Below, piece by piece: positions 50,401 through 61,668 of a stretch of 64,000 nt of DNA. Origin of the DNA: Primulina eburnea (taxonomy: Eukaryota; Streptophyta; Magnoliopsida; Lamiales; Gesneriaceae); assembly GCF_022965805.1 (NCBI RefSeq), contig NC_133109.1:697001-761000 (forward strand), written 5' to 3'. Numbering within the stretch: position 1 is the first letter of the stretch; each line of letters opens with the position of its first letter. A program made the position numbers and the translations under genes. The notes below the pieces were generated by a model, which saw only the letters and a program-made list of their open reading frames with translations, had not been told where the DNA came from and searched no databases.

Positions 50401-50566
50401 AAAATTTGTGTAAGACGGTCTCACGGATCGTATTTTGTGAGAGTCATCCATGAAAAAATATCGCTTTTTATTCTAAGAGAATTACTTTTTATTGTGAATA
50501 TCGGTAGATCGAGTTGGCTCGTCTCACAGATAAAGATTCATGAGACCGTCTCATAAGAGACCTACT
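50401..50566. mobile_element. MITE family M, copy 4
   Basis: Ends 'gtgtaagacggtctcacgg' and 'tgagaccgtctcataagag' with core 'tttttattgtgaatatcgg'; about 165 bp. Confidence 0.85.
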
Positions 50567-52426
50567 CAAACAAAATTGGGTTCAAGCTAGGCTGCTTTGA
50601 AATGGCACAAATCCGCGTTCCTCTACGATCAACGAAGCCACAACCTAACTTGGATATCATTTTTTCGAAGGTCGAAATCCAAGTGTGTCGTTGCTTATAT
50701 TTGTATTCCCCTCCAACACACTTAGAAGCGTTTTAGGTTACTGAATTGTTCAACCTTTCGAGATATACACGGGCGAAACAACGTGTCGATGATCAATTTT
50801 AGTCTTTTTCATCTGAATCATATAATTAAATGATTAATACCATGTTAAATTTTATAACTATGTGGTTAAAAAACATGCACATGTGTTTACCCATTTAACT
50901 ATAAAAATTTAACAATTATATTAATCATTTAAATATATGATTTTGACGAGAATGACTAAAATTGATTCAACAAAATGTACATGACTAAAAATGTCACACC
51001 TCAATATATATACGAATAAAAACGATATTTTACCTAAATTTTGTTCCTGAACTTTAAACGTCATCTCAGACTTAATACATTGGTTTCAGATGAGCTACAT
51101 ATCATCGGGTTTAAATTTTATTCTTTGATCATTGGTGAGAGTTTCGGACTGGTGTGCCGATCTATCGGACAAACATAAGTAAAGTTCATCCATTTTTGTC
51201 TTGTTCATCGAACTTTATATATAGCCATTTAGAAAAAGACCCAAACTTTTTTTTTTACTTTCTCAATTATGTTTGCTCACTTTCTGGACAAAACGGATCC
51301 ATTGATTCATTTCAACCTAAAAATTAGATGAAATTCTTAATTTTAATATCCTTCAATTGTATATTGATTTAGATAATAAAATTTTTATAATCGTGTCATA
51401 TGATAAAGAAAACACACAAGAAAGAAAACGATTTCAAAAATCTAGATTAAAAGTGCACATGATCTTAACTGCGGTAACATTTGGGTGATAACGATAATTC
51501 GTTTTTTTAATATGATAATTCAAATAATTTAATGTAAAAGTACTAGCTTATTATGTAAGACGCCCCTAAACCTCAACTTTTCTCTTAATATGTATGTTTG
51601 TATCATATGATAAAATACCATTTTTTTTTTTTGATAATTTATAGTTTATCTAACATCAAGGTTTTAATTTTTTATTTTAAAGTTTCCAAGACCCAACGGA
51701 AGTTTAAAATTTTCAAAGATATTTTCGTTTTGACAATCAAAATATTCTTGCACGTCGTATGATTCAAATCGATGCATAAGATGTTTTGTGATATCTACCT
51801 TTCAATTTTAAACACTGAATACTAAAATATTCCATATGTTAAGCGGAGATAGCCCTTCATGTAAATCCATACGAACAATCTAGTGTATCAAACGTCTTTT
51901 TTCAATTATCTTCATTTGATCCACGATCGAAGACTGAGTTCCTTGTCTATATTATACTAGAAAACTCGGCAAGATATTGCATTGAGAATTGGTCACCGGA
52001 AGATGGCAAAACCACAGCGGTACAGCGGAGGCGGACGACAATGGGAGTGGTGTTTGCCCGTGACCTTCAGGGTAAGGTGTGTTGGTCGAGTTTTGGTAGT
52101 GATACGAGAAAAAAAAAATCTAACATCTTAATGTGACGTGGATTTTTATACTTGTAATTTTTAGGACTAAGACTCCTACTAGGACTCTAAATTAGAATGA
52201 TAATGGGTGTCTTATGTTTGAATCATAGTGGCACTCTTACTTTGAATTTTCACCTTGTCAAAAAAATATCTGCTAAGTTTCATTGTCTAACTAGGACTTG
52301 TACTAGTTAGATTTTTATTATAATTCTCCGATCTAGTTATTCAAACATTCCATGTTGAGTCATGATCACATGTAGTATTTTAAACTTTTTGACATTACAT
52401 TACATGATTAAAGTAATTATGATTAA
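50567..52426. other. Intergenic DNA, nothing firm
   Basis: AT-rich apart from a GC-richer patch at 51995-52085 that opens a short ATG frame (52003) and runs into a splice-donor-like AGG|GTAAGG. No family is recognised and no second exon was found. Confidence 0.4.
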
Positions 52427-52586
52427 ATAAAAAATATATATTCATTGAAATTTTCATATAGGCTGCCATACCACTGAATTGAATGGTTGACAACGCAAAA
52501 ATAAATTTGTAATATGAGAAGCCATGGCTTTAAAAAATGAATTCGTTAAATTAAAATAAATTTGTCTTAAGATTCACATAAATAAG
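52427..52586. repeat. Dispersed 160-bp repeat, copy A
   Basis: Nearly the same sequence occurs at 56612-56768 ('attcattgaaattttcatat', 'aggctgccataccactgaat', 'tggttgacaacgcaaaaata'). Copy A is cut at its right end by a Harbinger-derived element. Confidence 0.85.
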
Positions 52587-52943
52587 GGTATCTGCATCCG
52601 TAGTCACTAATCTATGTTATTAACATCTCATCTCTTCAAAAAGTATGGGGTCCGCGAGCCACATAATCATTATATTAACACCTTCTCATTATTAATACAT
52701 ACTCACATTCATTTAAGAGTGGGTCTCATGTGAGACCGTATCACGGAGCATAATCTGTGAGACGGGTCAACCCTACCCATATTCACAATAAAAAGTAATA
52801 CTCTTAGCATAAAAAATAATACTTTTTCATGGGTGACCCAAATAAGAGATCTGTCTCACAAATACGACCCGTGAGACCGTGTCACACAAGTCCTTCATTA
52901 TTTATGGGTCTCACTGTCCATTTATTCATCTTTTTTATTTTAT
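52587..52943 (-). mobile_element. Harbinger-derived fragment with MITE M inserted in it
   Basis: It starts GGGTATCTGCATCCGT after TAA and is, in reverse, homologous to the right end of the 23.3-25.4 kb element: shared 'gttattaaca', 'atggggtccgcgagccacat' against 'ggctcgtggaccccat', and 'tatgggtctcactgtccatt'. A 174-bp MITE M copy (52717-52890) interrupts it. The distal end is lost. Confidence 0.75.
52717..52890. mobile_element. MITE family M, copy 5
   Basis: Reverse orientation, well preserved, inside the Harbinger-derived fragment, so it inserted later than that element. Confidence 0.85.
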
Positions 52944-53935
52944 ATTAATTTAATATCAAACTTAATCATTAAATTCAACTTCTTGAATTTGATTATCTCA
53001 ACGAAAACACAAAATTTAATACGTGTGTGACACTCAATGGTTCGTGAATACAGCTGATTGTTAGTTTACAACTTAATGTGATTCAAGACAATCATTTATC
53101 TTTATTCGGACTTATCCTATCTAGCCTCATTCTTTTCACCAACTTCTTGATGAAGAACTTCATAACTCAATTCTTATTGCACCTATAAAAATATGATAAG
53201 AGCGCCTAGTAACATCACTTTATGATATCCTATGTATCACTGATAGTGCCTGCAAGAATCAGTATGTTATGGTTATCGTAATACAATTCCTTCAATACAT
53301 ATATCTCAATCAAATGTGCAACCATTGGTACATCAAGAGTTGCAAATGAATTCAATAACGATGTGATGCATGTTTCAGTAATAATAGTGGCATCGTATGT
53401 GTAACTAAGAAAATATCTTTCTATAATGCACATGTCTTACTTTGACCAGATTTTCCTTGCACTATTAACTCATCAGATCATATATGATATCCACACATGT
53501 ATGTGAACGGTGAGTCCCGGACTACAATTCATCGGCTCTTATATATGTCAAAACTATACCCAACTTCGCCATAAGATGATTATCATGGAGTCAGTAAACG
53601 AATCAAAGTGCAATGCTAGTAGATAGAGCCACTATATTGTCTCGGGTCGAAGGACTAATCATGTAAAATCATAATCGCAGACTAATCCACTCGATAAGTG
53701 ATAATCACTTGAAAAGCCCTAAAAAAAGGCGTTCATTGCAATCAACATATGATTACTCATATGTACGATTGAACATCTCTAAGCCCATATAAATGAAACG
53801 TGACATTAACATTACCAATACTAGTCTCAATGTTGTATGAATAGATCAAATATTGTATCTTTGTTTTATGCTGTTGAATCTATAAAAAAACAAATTTAGA
53901 ATATACAAAAGCAAGAAAACAATGTTGTATGAATA
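52944..53935 (-). repeat. LTR-retrotransposon-like repeat, probably copia
   Basis: On the minus strand it contains motifs I associate with a widespread plant copia-type LTR/leader: 'actcaccgttcacatacatg', 'ttacacatacgatgccacta' and 'ggctagataggataagtccg'. No coding domains or clean ends are visible. The call rests on remembered motif resemblance only. Confidence 0.4.
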
Positions 53936-54039
53936 GATCACATATTTCCGCTTGCACCGGGATTAATCGTTGACCAAGGAGCCCCACCCGAACTCTTGCC
54001 TAATGAATTTCACGATCTACGTTGCGAGATAGACGTCAT

Positions 54040-54681
54040 CAGACCCGGCTCTAGGGGTAGGCGCCCTAGGCAGCCGCCTAAGGCCTCTCTTTTTGTTAGG
54101 GCCTCTAATATAATTAGGGCTTTAGTTTTGGGCTTTTTTAAATTTGAAAGTGGACTTAATCAATAAGAAAATCAAGCCCGAAAAAAAAAACTCATATAAC
54201 TTAATATTCTGAAATTTCATTGTTTCATCTCATCTTCTTCACAGTTACCATCATCGATCGTTCTCTTCACTTTTCCCAAAGTTCTAACCCTAACTTTTAT
54301 ATCAAATAAAACGGAAAATCTACACTATTAAACGAGAAAAAGATGGTAGCTAAGCTTGATTACGATAGATTGAATGGTTTGGCCATATTGTCTATTGAGA
54401 AAAAGATGGTAGCTAAGCTTGATTACGATAATTTAGTCGACAATTTTGCGCAACAAAAAGCGCGGAGAATATGAACATTTTGTTATTTGATTTTTTTTAT
54501 ATATGTCATTTCCTATAATTAAATAAATTTATGTAGCATATTAGATACTGTTGATTAATTATGTGCATTTAATCATCAGTTTTTTATGTGATATTTGTAT
54601 ATTTAATTTTTAAAAAAAATTATATAAAACATTCACCTAAAAAAATAGCCTAGGGCCTCCAAATTTCTTAAGACGGCCCTG
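54040..54681 (+). mobile_element. hAT-type element, 642 bp, TSD GACGTCAT
   Basis: An 8-bp target duplication GACGTCAT (54032-54039 and 54682-54689) flanks ends CAGACCCGGCTCT and (reverse-complemented) CAGGGCCGTCTT, typical of hAT elements. The interior retains the last exon piece of a hAT transposase dimerisation region: RLNGLAILSIEKKMVAKLDY then DNLVDNFAQQKARRI and a stop at about 54473. A block of about 65 bp (LSIEKKMVAKLDYD) is duplicated in tandem (54333-54400 and 54397-54435 share 'gagaaaaagatggtagctaa'). The rest of the transposase is deleted, so it is non-autonomous. Confidence 0.85.
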
Positions 54682-54689
54682 GACGTCAT

Positions 54690-55383
54690 GGTACTATTAT
54701 ACATTCAATGAATTTATCCACACAATTTTCATGTGTATACAAATAAAATAAATCTCATAATTTGATAAAACTATAAAATATTATTAAAATAAATATTTTT
54801 TTACACAATAATCAATAAAATATACGTCAAGTTGACTTGTTGGACACTTATTCTAACTGTTTTTGCTATTGAATGTCGAACCCGAGATTAAGGTCTCAAC
54901 TTTGAAATGAAATATCGTGCTCGAGACTCGGTCGTAATAAAATCATACACTACATATAGTTGTTCAACCACTTTAGATAGCATTGTATTCCACCTATAAA
55001 CATGTTAATAATCGATGACGAACTATTATAATTTTTGATAAAATTATAAATTTGCTAGTCGAAACACATAATAGGTATGCCCAAACACTAGTATTATATA
55101 TATTAGTTCATTCAATTTGTCGGCAAACAATTATTAAGAAATTTGGCCTTTGGACATGGGAGACTGACACATCTTATCTTTGGGCATGGTCCTTCCACAA
55201 AAGACGAGATTTATTGCTCACGAGAAATGGGAAAGGTGATATCCCACCAAAACATGGAATTTTGTTTCAATGCATGTGTGTTATCACATTAATTTATTAA
55301 CATAAAATATAATAAATCGAATTTTTTAATAGATTTTGCAAACTTTAAACATTCTAATGAAGGACCTTGAGTTTGATATAATT
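54690..55383. other. AT-rich intergenic DNA
   Basis: Nothing recognised. The 82-codon ORF at 55052-55300 has no known similarity. Confidence 0.45.
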
Positions 55384-56330
55384 TAGCTAATTTTTTCAAG
55401 TAGGTTATTTATGATTTGAATCTCTTTACAAAACTTATAATTAATCTTCAATATATTGTATTTATGGTCTCCAATAATGATATAGACGTTGGATGCAAGA
55501 ATATGAAAATTTGAAAAGATTGTGTACTGATTCTGTGATTGTAACAGTCAAATTTGTATTTCTTACCATTTTTTGAAATTGAGTTGATATATGAGCTGAT
55601 CTGATTAGCTTGAGATGTTTGTTTGATCTAAGTTGTTCAAAGTGATATGTTTTATTTTTTTTTATTATATCTCTTGATTCGTCGATTTTCTAGGCAATGG
55701 ATAAGCATAAAAATTGTACCTTTTTCTCTTAGATTTCTATGGAATCAAGAATCACTATATTCTAAGTTAGTATGAGAGAGATACGTTTAACGGATCAAAC
55801 TATCTGAAATCTAAAAATTGTTCATTATTCAGTGCAAAACCAACAACTTCATCGTAGTTTATCAACTTTTTTTATTGGGATTAAAATTTTATTTGTGAAG
55901 ATGATTTGTAGATCATTTTCTTAAATTCGTAACTCATATTAAATCGTTCTATTTGAATAATTGGGCTAAGATATATGACCTAAATAGCATAACTGATCGG
56001 ATTGAGCTAATTGTTGTTTCATTTCTTCATATCGATCTTGCGACTAATATTTTTCCTAGATAACAATCGAACCAACTGAGTTTTTTTAATATAACTTGTG
56101 GAAATTTGAGTTTTCTACTCAATAATTTTGGTGGTTAGTCATTTACATCATCGAGCTATGAGATATCATCAAATACTTTAACTCGTCATAAACTAAGTTT
56201 TTCAAAAATTATATTTAAGCAAACTTTCACTTTAATTTGACACCTATCAATGCACACTTAATGAAATATGCTAGCAACATAACAAAAAAATTTGTTATCA
56301 TCAAAATTAAGATTGTTAGCATTTTGTAAC
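55384..56330. repeat. Third, diverged copy of the 36-38 kb repeat
   Basis: It shares 'gctaattttttca.gtagg', 'gatttgaatc', 'atcttcaa.at..tgtattta', 'ccaa.aatgatata.acgtt' and a following 'aattaagattgttagcatt' with the duplicated unit at 36.4-38.4 kb. Confidence 0.5.
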
Positions 56331-56611
56331 TTGAAAATCTCCTCATTTTTTGTGATCATAGAACTTGGATAAAAATAATTTCATCTAAAATATTTCATAT
56401 TGAGCTACAATAACTCGGTTATTGAAATATTCAATAGCTAGAAATTAAATCAAGATTTTTAGAATTCCGTTACAACAAAAATATAATAAATCAAATATTT
56501 TGTAAATAAATTAGACTCACTTTGAAAATTCCAATGAAGATCCTTTTCGATTTTTTTTTTTTGGGTTGAATTATAGCATAAAATTCATGTGCAATTCGAA
56601 AAAAATTAAAT

Positions 56612-56768
56612 AAAATTTATATATTCATTGAAATTTTCATATAGGCTGCCATACCACTGAATTTATGGTTGACAACGCAAAAATAAATTTATAATATGAG
56701 AAGTCATGGCTTTAAAAAATGAATTCGTTAAATTAAAGTAAATTTCGTCGTAAGATTCATATAACTAA
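56612..56768. repeat. Dispersed 160-bp repeat, copy B (uninterrupted)
   Basis: Matches 52427-52586 with a few changes and continues through the point where copy A is broken ('cataactaagagacg'), so it shows the empty target site. Confidence 0.85.
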
Positions 56769-57108
56769 GAGACGTGTTTGTTGATGCAAATAAGTTTCAC
56801 TTTGACGAAAAATAGGATGTTTGAAAAGAAATTTGAGGTGGAAATTATTCTGATCTAAGACGAAATTTAATGTGAATTTCTAGAAACAAGAATAAATAAG
56901 GATTATGAATAGAACGTACATACATATATGTACGCATATATGCATAGAGGTTAGAACTTACAATTTATTTGCCACAAATATTTCAAATTTGGAACGATTT
57001 CTCGAGTTCGAGACTCAAGTATTACAAACATTTCTCAACTCATATATATATTTGTATCACAAAAGCAATGTCCTGGCTATTTACGGCTTCCGAAAGAAAT
57101 CGAAGAAT

Positions 57109-58370
57109 GTAGTACAAGAATATTCACCTGTTGTCCATCGACTACGCCTTTCGGCTTGATCTTAGGCCCTGACTCACCCTCCGTGTACGAACCTTGCGGA
57201 GGAACCCTTAGGTTTTCAGGGCATTGGATTCTCACCAATGTTTGTGAAAGGAAATATAATTTGCATATTAAATTGATTTCTTTAATATTATCTTTTCTTG
57301 TTGATATGATATTTAATATTTAATTATAGTTTTGCCTTTCTAGACAATTAGGTTAATATTTTATTGTGATATAATTTCTTCTTTAAATTTAATATTGATA
57401 AGATTATGTGGAATATTTTGTTTCACTTTTCTACATATTATCTTTGTGATAAATATCTCTTAGATATAATATTTATGATAATGATTTACATGATATGATA
57501 TTATTGATTTGTTTCTCATAGAATTCTTGTTTACCATATCTTATAGATTTTTTTATGGAAGATAAACTCTAGGAGAGATTAAAGCTATACATAAGAGGTG
57601 ATCAACGTGAGGTGATTAAGGGTGAATAGAGAGAAGATTGTAGAGAGAGAGAGACTAAGAGAAATTCATAGAGTTTTAGTGGATGAGTTTTTTTTGTGGG
57701 AAAGTTTTCGTGTGAGGTTCTTGGAGTTTTTCGTGGGAGATTTTTGTGGTGCTCTCCTCTCTCAATCATCTACACTTACACGCACTTGTGCACGCTGTGA
57801 AAAAGTCAGAGAAATAATCCTTCGAGAGACGTGCTATTTTGAAGAGTGCAGATACCAGGTGTTGTCGTGAATGTTGGGAACATCTGCAGACAACATCTGT
57901 GAAGAAGTTGGCTGAAGACAGTTTTCGTGAATTCCATTTTGGCTCACGTTTTGTTTTCTTGTTTTAGTTTTTATTCTGGTTATTTGTTTTTAGAAAGCAT
58001 TTGTTTTCTCAAGTTGTTGAGGAAATTGATTTTTGTGAAAAAATCACTAGTGATAGGTTTTTGTGTAAACGTTTTGGTTTTCTAGTAATTAATTTTTGCT
58101 ATAAGGCACCGCACAAGTATTTATACTTGTGCATATTCAATCTTGTCCATCTATTTATTTCAAGTTAATTTGTGTTATAAAAGTTAATTTTCCGCTGCAT
58201 GTAGATGTTGTCCGAGATGTTGTAACATCTGGCACAACATTTAATTCTGACAAAACACAAATTTACTATTCTTAATCCTATTCTGATATTTTCGATATCT
58301 GTCAGACAAAATAATCCTAACAGTTTGCGTTACTCAAGCCGACATTCTCGCTTCCGCTTCGTCCACCGCT
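57109..58370 (-). rRNA. Plastid 23S rRNA fragment (NUPT), split by a solo LTR
   Basis: The minus strand reads conserved 23S rRNA of plastid/cyanobacterial type: 'gcgagaatgtcggcttgagt', 'aacgcaaacattggtgagaa' and 'tccaatgccctgaaaaccta', then 'gttcctccgcaaggttcgta', 'ggcctaagatcaagccgaaa' and 'ggcgtagtcgatggacaaca'. About 185 bp of it is present, in two pieces: 57109-57244 and 58328-58370, with GTTTG duplicated. It differs from intact plastid sequence at several bases, so it is an old nuclear copy, not a working gene. MITE M begins directly at its right edge. Confidence 0.88.
57245..58322. mobile_element. Copia-type solo LTR, 1078 bp, TSD GTTTG
   Basis: It starts TGAAAGGAAATATAATTTGC and ends CAAAATAATCCTAACA, flanked by GTTTG at 57240-57244 and 58323-58327. 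Removal restores continuous plastid 23S sequence ('caccaatgtttgcgttactc'), which proves the boundaries. The right half matches 26040-26622, the solo LTR in W. The 82-codon ORF at 57622-57870 lies inside it and is not a gene. Confidence 0.93.
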
Positions 58371-58508
58371 AACGGTCTCACGACTCAATTTTGTAAGACA
58401 AATATTCTATTTGGGTTACCCATGAAAATTATTATTTTTTATTGTATATATGAGCATTGTTAACACATTATAAGAATAAATATTCGTGAAATCGTCTCAC
58501 AAGATATC
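58371..58508. mobile_element. MITE family M, copy 6 (rearranged)
   Basis: Left end 'acggtctcacgactc', core 'ggttacccatgaaaattatt' and 'tttttattgtatata', right end 'tcgtgaaatcgtctcacaag'. Confidence 0.65.
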
Positions 58509-58894
58509 TGTTTTGTATATATATGTGTGTACGCGCATAAAAAGATATCCATGCATAATGAAAAACAAAACATAATTGAATATAATTATTTCCAAGAACG
58601 TGAGGGATAAGCAAATTGACTTTGCAATATATGCTAATGTCATTCATTAACTTTTATATCGAGCCAGAATTTTCAACCACAATTTCCGAATAACAACAAA
58701 CATTAATTAAAAAGAAATAACAATTTTCAATGTTGATAAAAACATATATGAAATTGTTAATTGTTTCATTAAATAAAAAATTTAAAAATAAAGGAAAATA
58801 ATTTCTGGATCCCATTTTGCTTGTCATTCCTCTTTTAACCAAATTTGTCGCTTCTGTAATCTCTCTATCCAAAATAAAGGAAAATTGAATTTTG

Positions 58895-59053
58895 AATAGC
58901 TCTCTTATGATAGAGACGGGTTAACCTTATTAATATTCACAATAAAAAGTAATAATCTTAGTATAAAAAATAAAACTCTTTCATAGACGACCAAAATAAG
59001 AGATCCATTTCACAAAATACGACTCGTGAGACCGTTTCACACAAATTTTTACC
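58895..59053. mobile_element. MITE family M, copy 7
   Basis: Reverse orientation: 'tagagacgggttaacctta', 'attcacaataaaaagtaat', 'acgactcgtgagaccgtttc'. The left terminus is decayed. Confidence 0.75.
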
Positions 59054-59059
59054 TTGATT

Positions 59060-59150
59060 TTTTTTTTTTTTTGAGTTGACAAGGAAATTGTATCATTGAG
59101 TCTCGATTTCGTCACAAACTTGGAACTCTGGTGTCAGTTTGATTACATTT
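59060..59150 (-). repeat. SINE-like repeat, diverged copy
   Basis: A T-run is followed by 'gagttgacaaggaaattgta', 'gatttcgtcacaaacttgga' and 'ctggtgtcag', aligning with 48412-48510. Confidence 0.4.
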
Positions 59151-59739
59151 TTATATATATCTGAGTAATTAATTTTGATCAAGAACCCTTAGTTTGCACT
59201 AAGTTAATAATAAAAACAAGAATTTCATTTTCTTCTTAAAGTGGAAATATTCTCAACCACGATTTCCAAAATCCTGCAATTTTATAACGTTGACATTGAA
59301 AACAATTCAAACCCTTCATTCCAAATTTTACTGAAAAACCCTAATTTAATCACATTAAATGTCATCATCGTCATATTAATTTGATTCGACTTTAAAACCT
59401 TTAATTTCCTCAATCTCTCATATTCCCTAACAAGGAGGGCAAATCATTACGATTCAAAAGCAATTGTCAATCCCTTTAACAATAAAATAATTTCGTAAAA
59501 TACCGGTGTGCCTCAAAATAACATAATATTTCTAACCTTTTATTGCATTATTACAATACAATTAAAAATCATATACATAGATGTAAATGATTTGTAATTT
59601 ATCTGATACCAAGATAGCTAGTTTGAAACGAGAATTCGTGTTCAAGACTCAAACGCAACAATCGTATGTTCTGGTTAAAAAATATCTCATCCGTAGATTG
59701 AATCTCTCAACATTAATTGGGTCTTGAACTCAATATTTG
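59151..59739. other. AT-rich intergenic DNA
   Basis: Nothing recognised beyond a short 'ttatctgataccaagatag' that may be another SINE scrap near 59598. Confidence 0.4.
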
Positions 59740-60120
59740 GTCCAAAATGTAGAACTTTAACGCCAAACAAACTATGCAAGTTGATATCTCATGGATGAGC
59801 CCACACCAGATCATAGACCCCGGCTCATCCCTAGCCAAGATATAAGACCCATGACAGGCCCAGATATTCTCCTATAAATACCAGGTTTGAGTGTCTAACT
59901 CATTCATATTCACTATATTGTTTTTCAGCAGCGTCCTTAGCCGCTCTCCACTTATATCATCAGTCTCTGACTTGAGCGTCGGAGGGGTTACGTTGGGACA
60001 CTTTTTTTCCCCCTTCTAACGGTCTTATTCGTGATTTCAGGCCCAAGACAATTTTGAAACATGTGTCTGGACTAGTGTCACTTGTTGGGATCGAATCCTA
60101 AATTTTCAGTTAATCACAAG
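59740..60120 (+). mobile_element. Ty3/gypsy LTR fragment (promoter/R-U5 region)
   Basis: It contains 'ctcctataaataccaggttt' (TATA box plus downstream) and then 'gacttgagcgtcggaggggt' and 'acgttgggacac'. These are characteristic of the R-U5 part of a group of plant gypsy LTRs (Tat/Athila-like). No PBS, coding region or second LTR is seen. Confidence 0.6.
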
Positions 60121-60729
60121 TCATGACAACTTTCTTTTGGATTTTCCATCAAAAGTTGTAAGTTTCCATGCCCCCACTCCGCATTTTACTCAACCAAAAA
60201 AAAAAAAAAACCATCGTATTTATTTCTTTTGAAGTTTACAATGAGTGCACTACGCGACAATTATTATATCTCTTTCTTTCATTTTCACTCTAAATTGATT
60301 TTCCGAATCCAGGCCTTCAGATTATTGATTTTAAAAAATTTCTTCTCTTTATTTTATTAAATTATTTACCATAATCCAAATGAACGAAGAATACAATATA
60401 GACGAACAATATTAATTACGAGACACATTCAATAAACTTGGCTAAAATAGAACAATTTACATTAGGAAGATAAATAATTTAAACTCTTTAAAGAATTTAC
60501 TTTAAATTTTGAAAGGGAAAAAAATAGAACTCTATAATATTATAATTACAAGGAATTATTGCTCATATGAAAATAATTAATACTCACCCCTACCTTCAAA
60601 TAAAAATCAAAAGTAGTAGACTAAGAAGACCAAATCGTAAATGGCGTTCTAATGTTGATCTTTAATGGAGTATAGCCCCGAAAAAAGTGTGAATAAATTC
60701 ACAAATGTAACTTGACAAAAAATATTGAC
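60121..60729. other. AT-rich intergenic DNA
   Basis: No gene or defined element recognised. Confidence 0.45.
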
Positions 60730-60880
60730 GCTACAATTTTGTGAGACAGATCTCCGACCCTACCTAAATCATGAAAACGTAACATTTTATGTCAAAAATA
60801 TTAATTTTTATAATAGATATCAATCGAGTCGATCGATCTCAAGAATATAAACTTATAAAATCATCTCACAAGAAAATTAC
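60730..60880. mobile_element. Decayed MITE family M copy
   Basis: 'tttgtgagacagatctccga' and 'aaaatcatctcacaagaaaa' resemble the two ends; the core is strongly diverged. Confidence 0.45.
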
Positions 60881-60911
60881 TCATTTAATTATATCATGTC
60901 TTTTTCTTCAT

Positions 60912-60916
<5 letters not shown>

Positions 60917-60976
<60 letters not shown>

Positions 60977-61153
60977 CAAAAACTTGTGTGAGACGGTCTT
61001 ACGGGTCGTATTTGTGAGACGGATCTCTTATTTGGATCACTCATGAAAAAATATTATTTTTTATGCTAAGAGTATTACTTTTTATTGTGAATATGAGTAG
61101 GGTTGACCCGTCTCACAGATTATGACTCGTGAGATGGTCTCACATGAGACTCA

Positions 61154-61246
<93 letters not shown>
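60917..61246. repeat. (AT)n microsatellite interrupted by a MITE
   Basis: TA repeats at 60917-60974 and about 61157-61246 flank MITE M copy 8. A frame reading repeated Tyr-Ile across it is an artefact. Confidence 0.95.
60975..61156. mobile_element. MITE family M, copy 8, in (AT)n
   Basis: The most complete copy: 'acttgtgtgagacggtctta', 'tatgctaagagtattacttt', 'tttattgtgaatatgagtag', 'ggttgacccgtctcacagat', 'gtgagatggtctcacatgag'. It lies in a TA repeat, consistent with a TA target. Confidence 0.9.
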
Positions 61247-61490
61247 TCGAACAAATGTGAAGTTGATTTTTAATGAGTACTCAACATTTTGTAATATATA
61301 ATACATTAATTAAAATAACTTAAACTTTGAAAATTTGTACTCATTATTATTTTGTTTTTTTCTAGGAAGATCCATCCAGCTTTCATAAAATTATAAATTT
61401 GTGACCAATCACATCACTGGCGAACTATATGATTTGTCTTCACATTCAAACACACTTTTTTGAGTTCTCATCAAACAAAAAAAATACAAA

Positions 61491-61668
61491 AAATTTATGT
61501 GAGATTGTCTCACGAGTCGTATTTTGTGAGACAAATATCTTATTTGAGTCATTCATGAAAAAATATTTTTTTTATATTAAGAGCATTACTTTTTATTGTG
61601 AATATCGGTAGGATTGATCTGTCTCATAAATAAAGATTCGTAAGACCATATCACAAGAGACCTCCTCG
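61491..61668. mobile_element. MITE family M, copy 9
   Basis: 'tttatgtgagattgtctcac', 'gcattactttttattgtgaa', 'gattcgtaagaccatatcac'. More diverged than copy 8, 335 bp away and in the same orientation. Confidence 0.8.

Noticed and set aside
52003..52075. Short ATG frame in a GC-richer patch with a donor-like site
   Set aside because: Only about 23 codons, no recognised family and no partner exon; not enough to call a gene.
57622..57870. 82-codon ORF rich in Arg and Glu
   Set aside because: It is inside the solo LTR at 57245-58322, whose ends are proven by the target duplication.
60789..61046. ORF with repeated Tyr-Ile
   Set aside because: It is a translation of an (AT)n microsatellite and part of a MITE.
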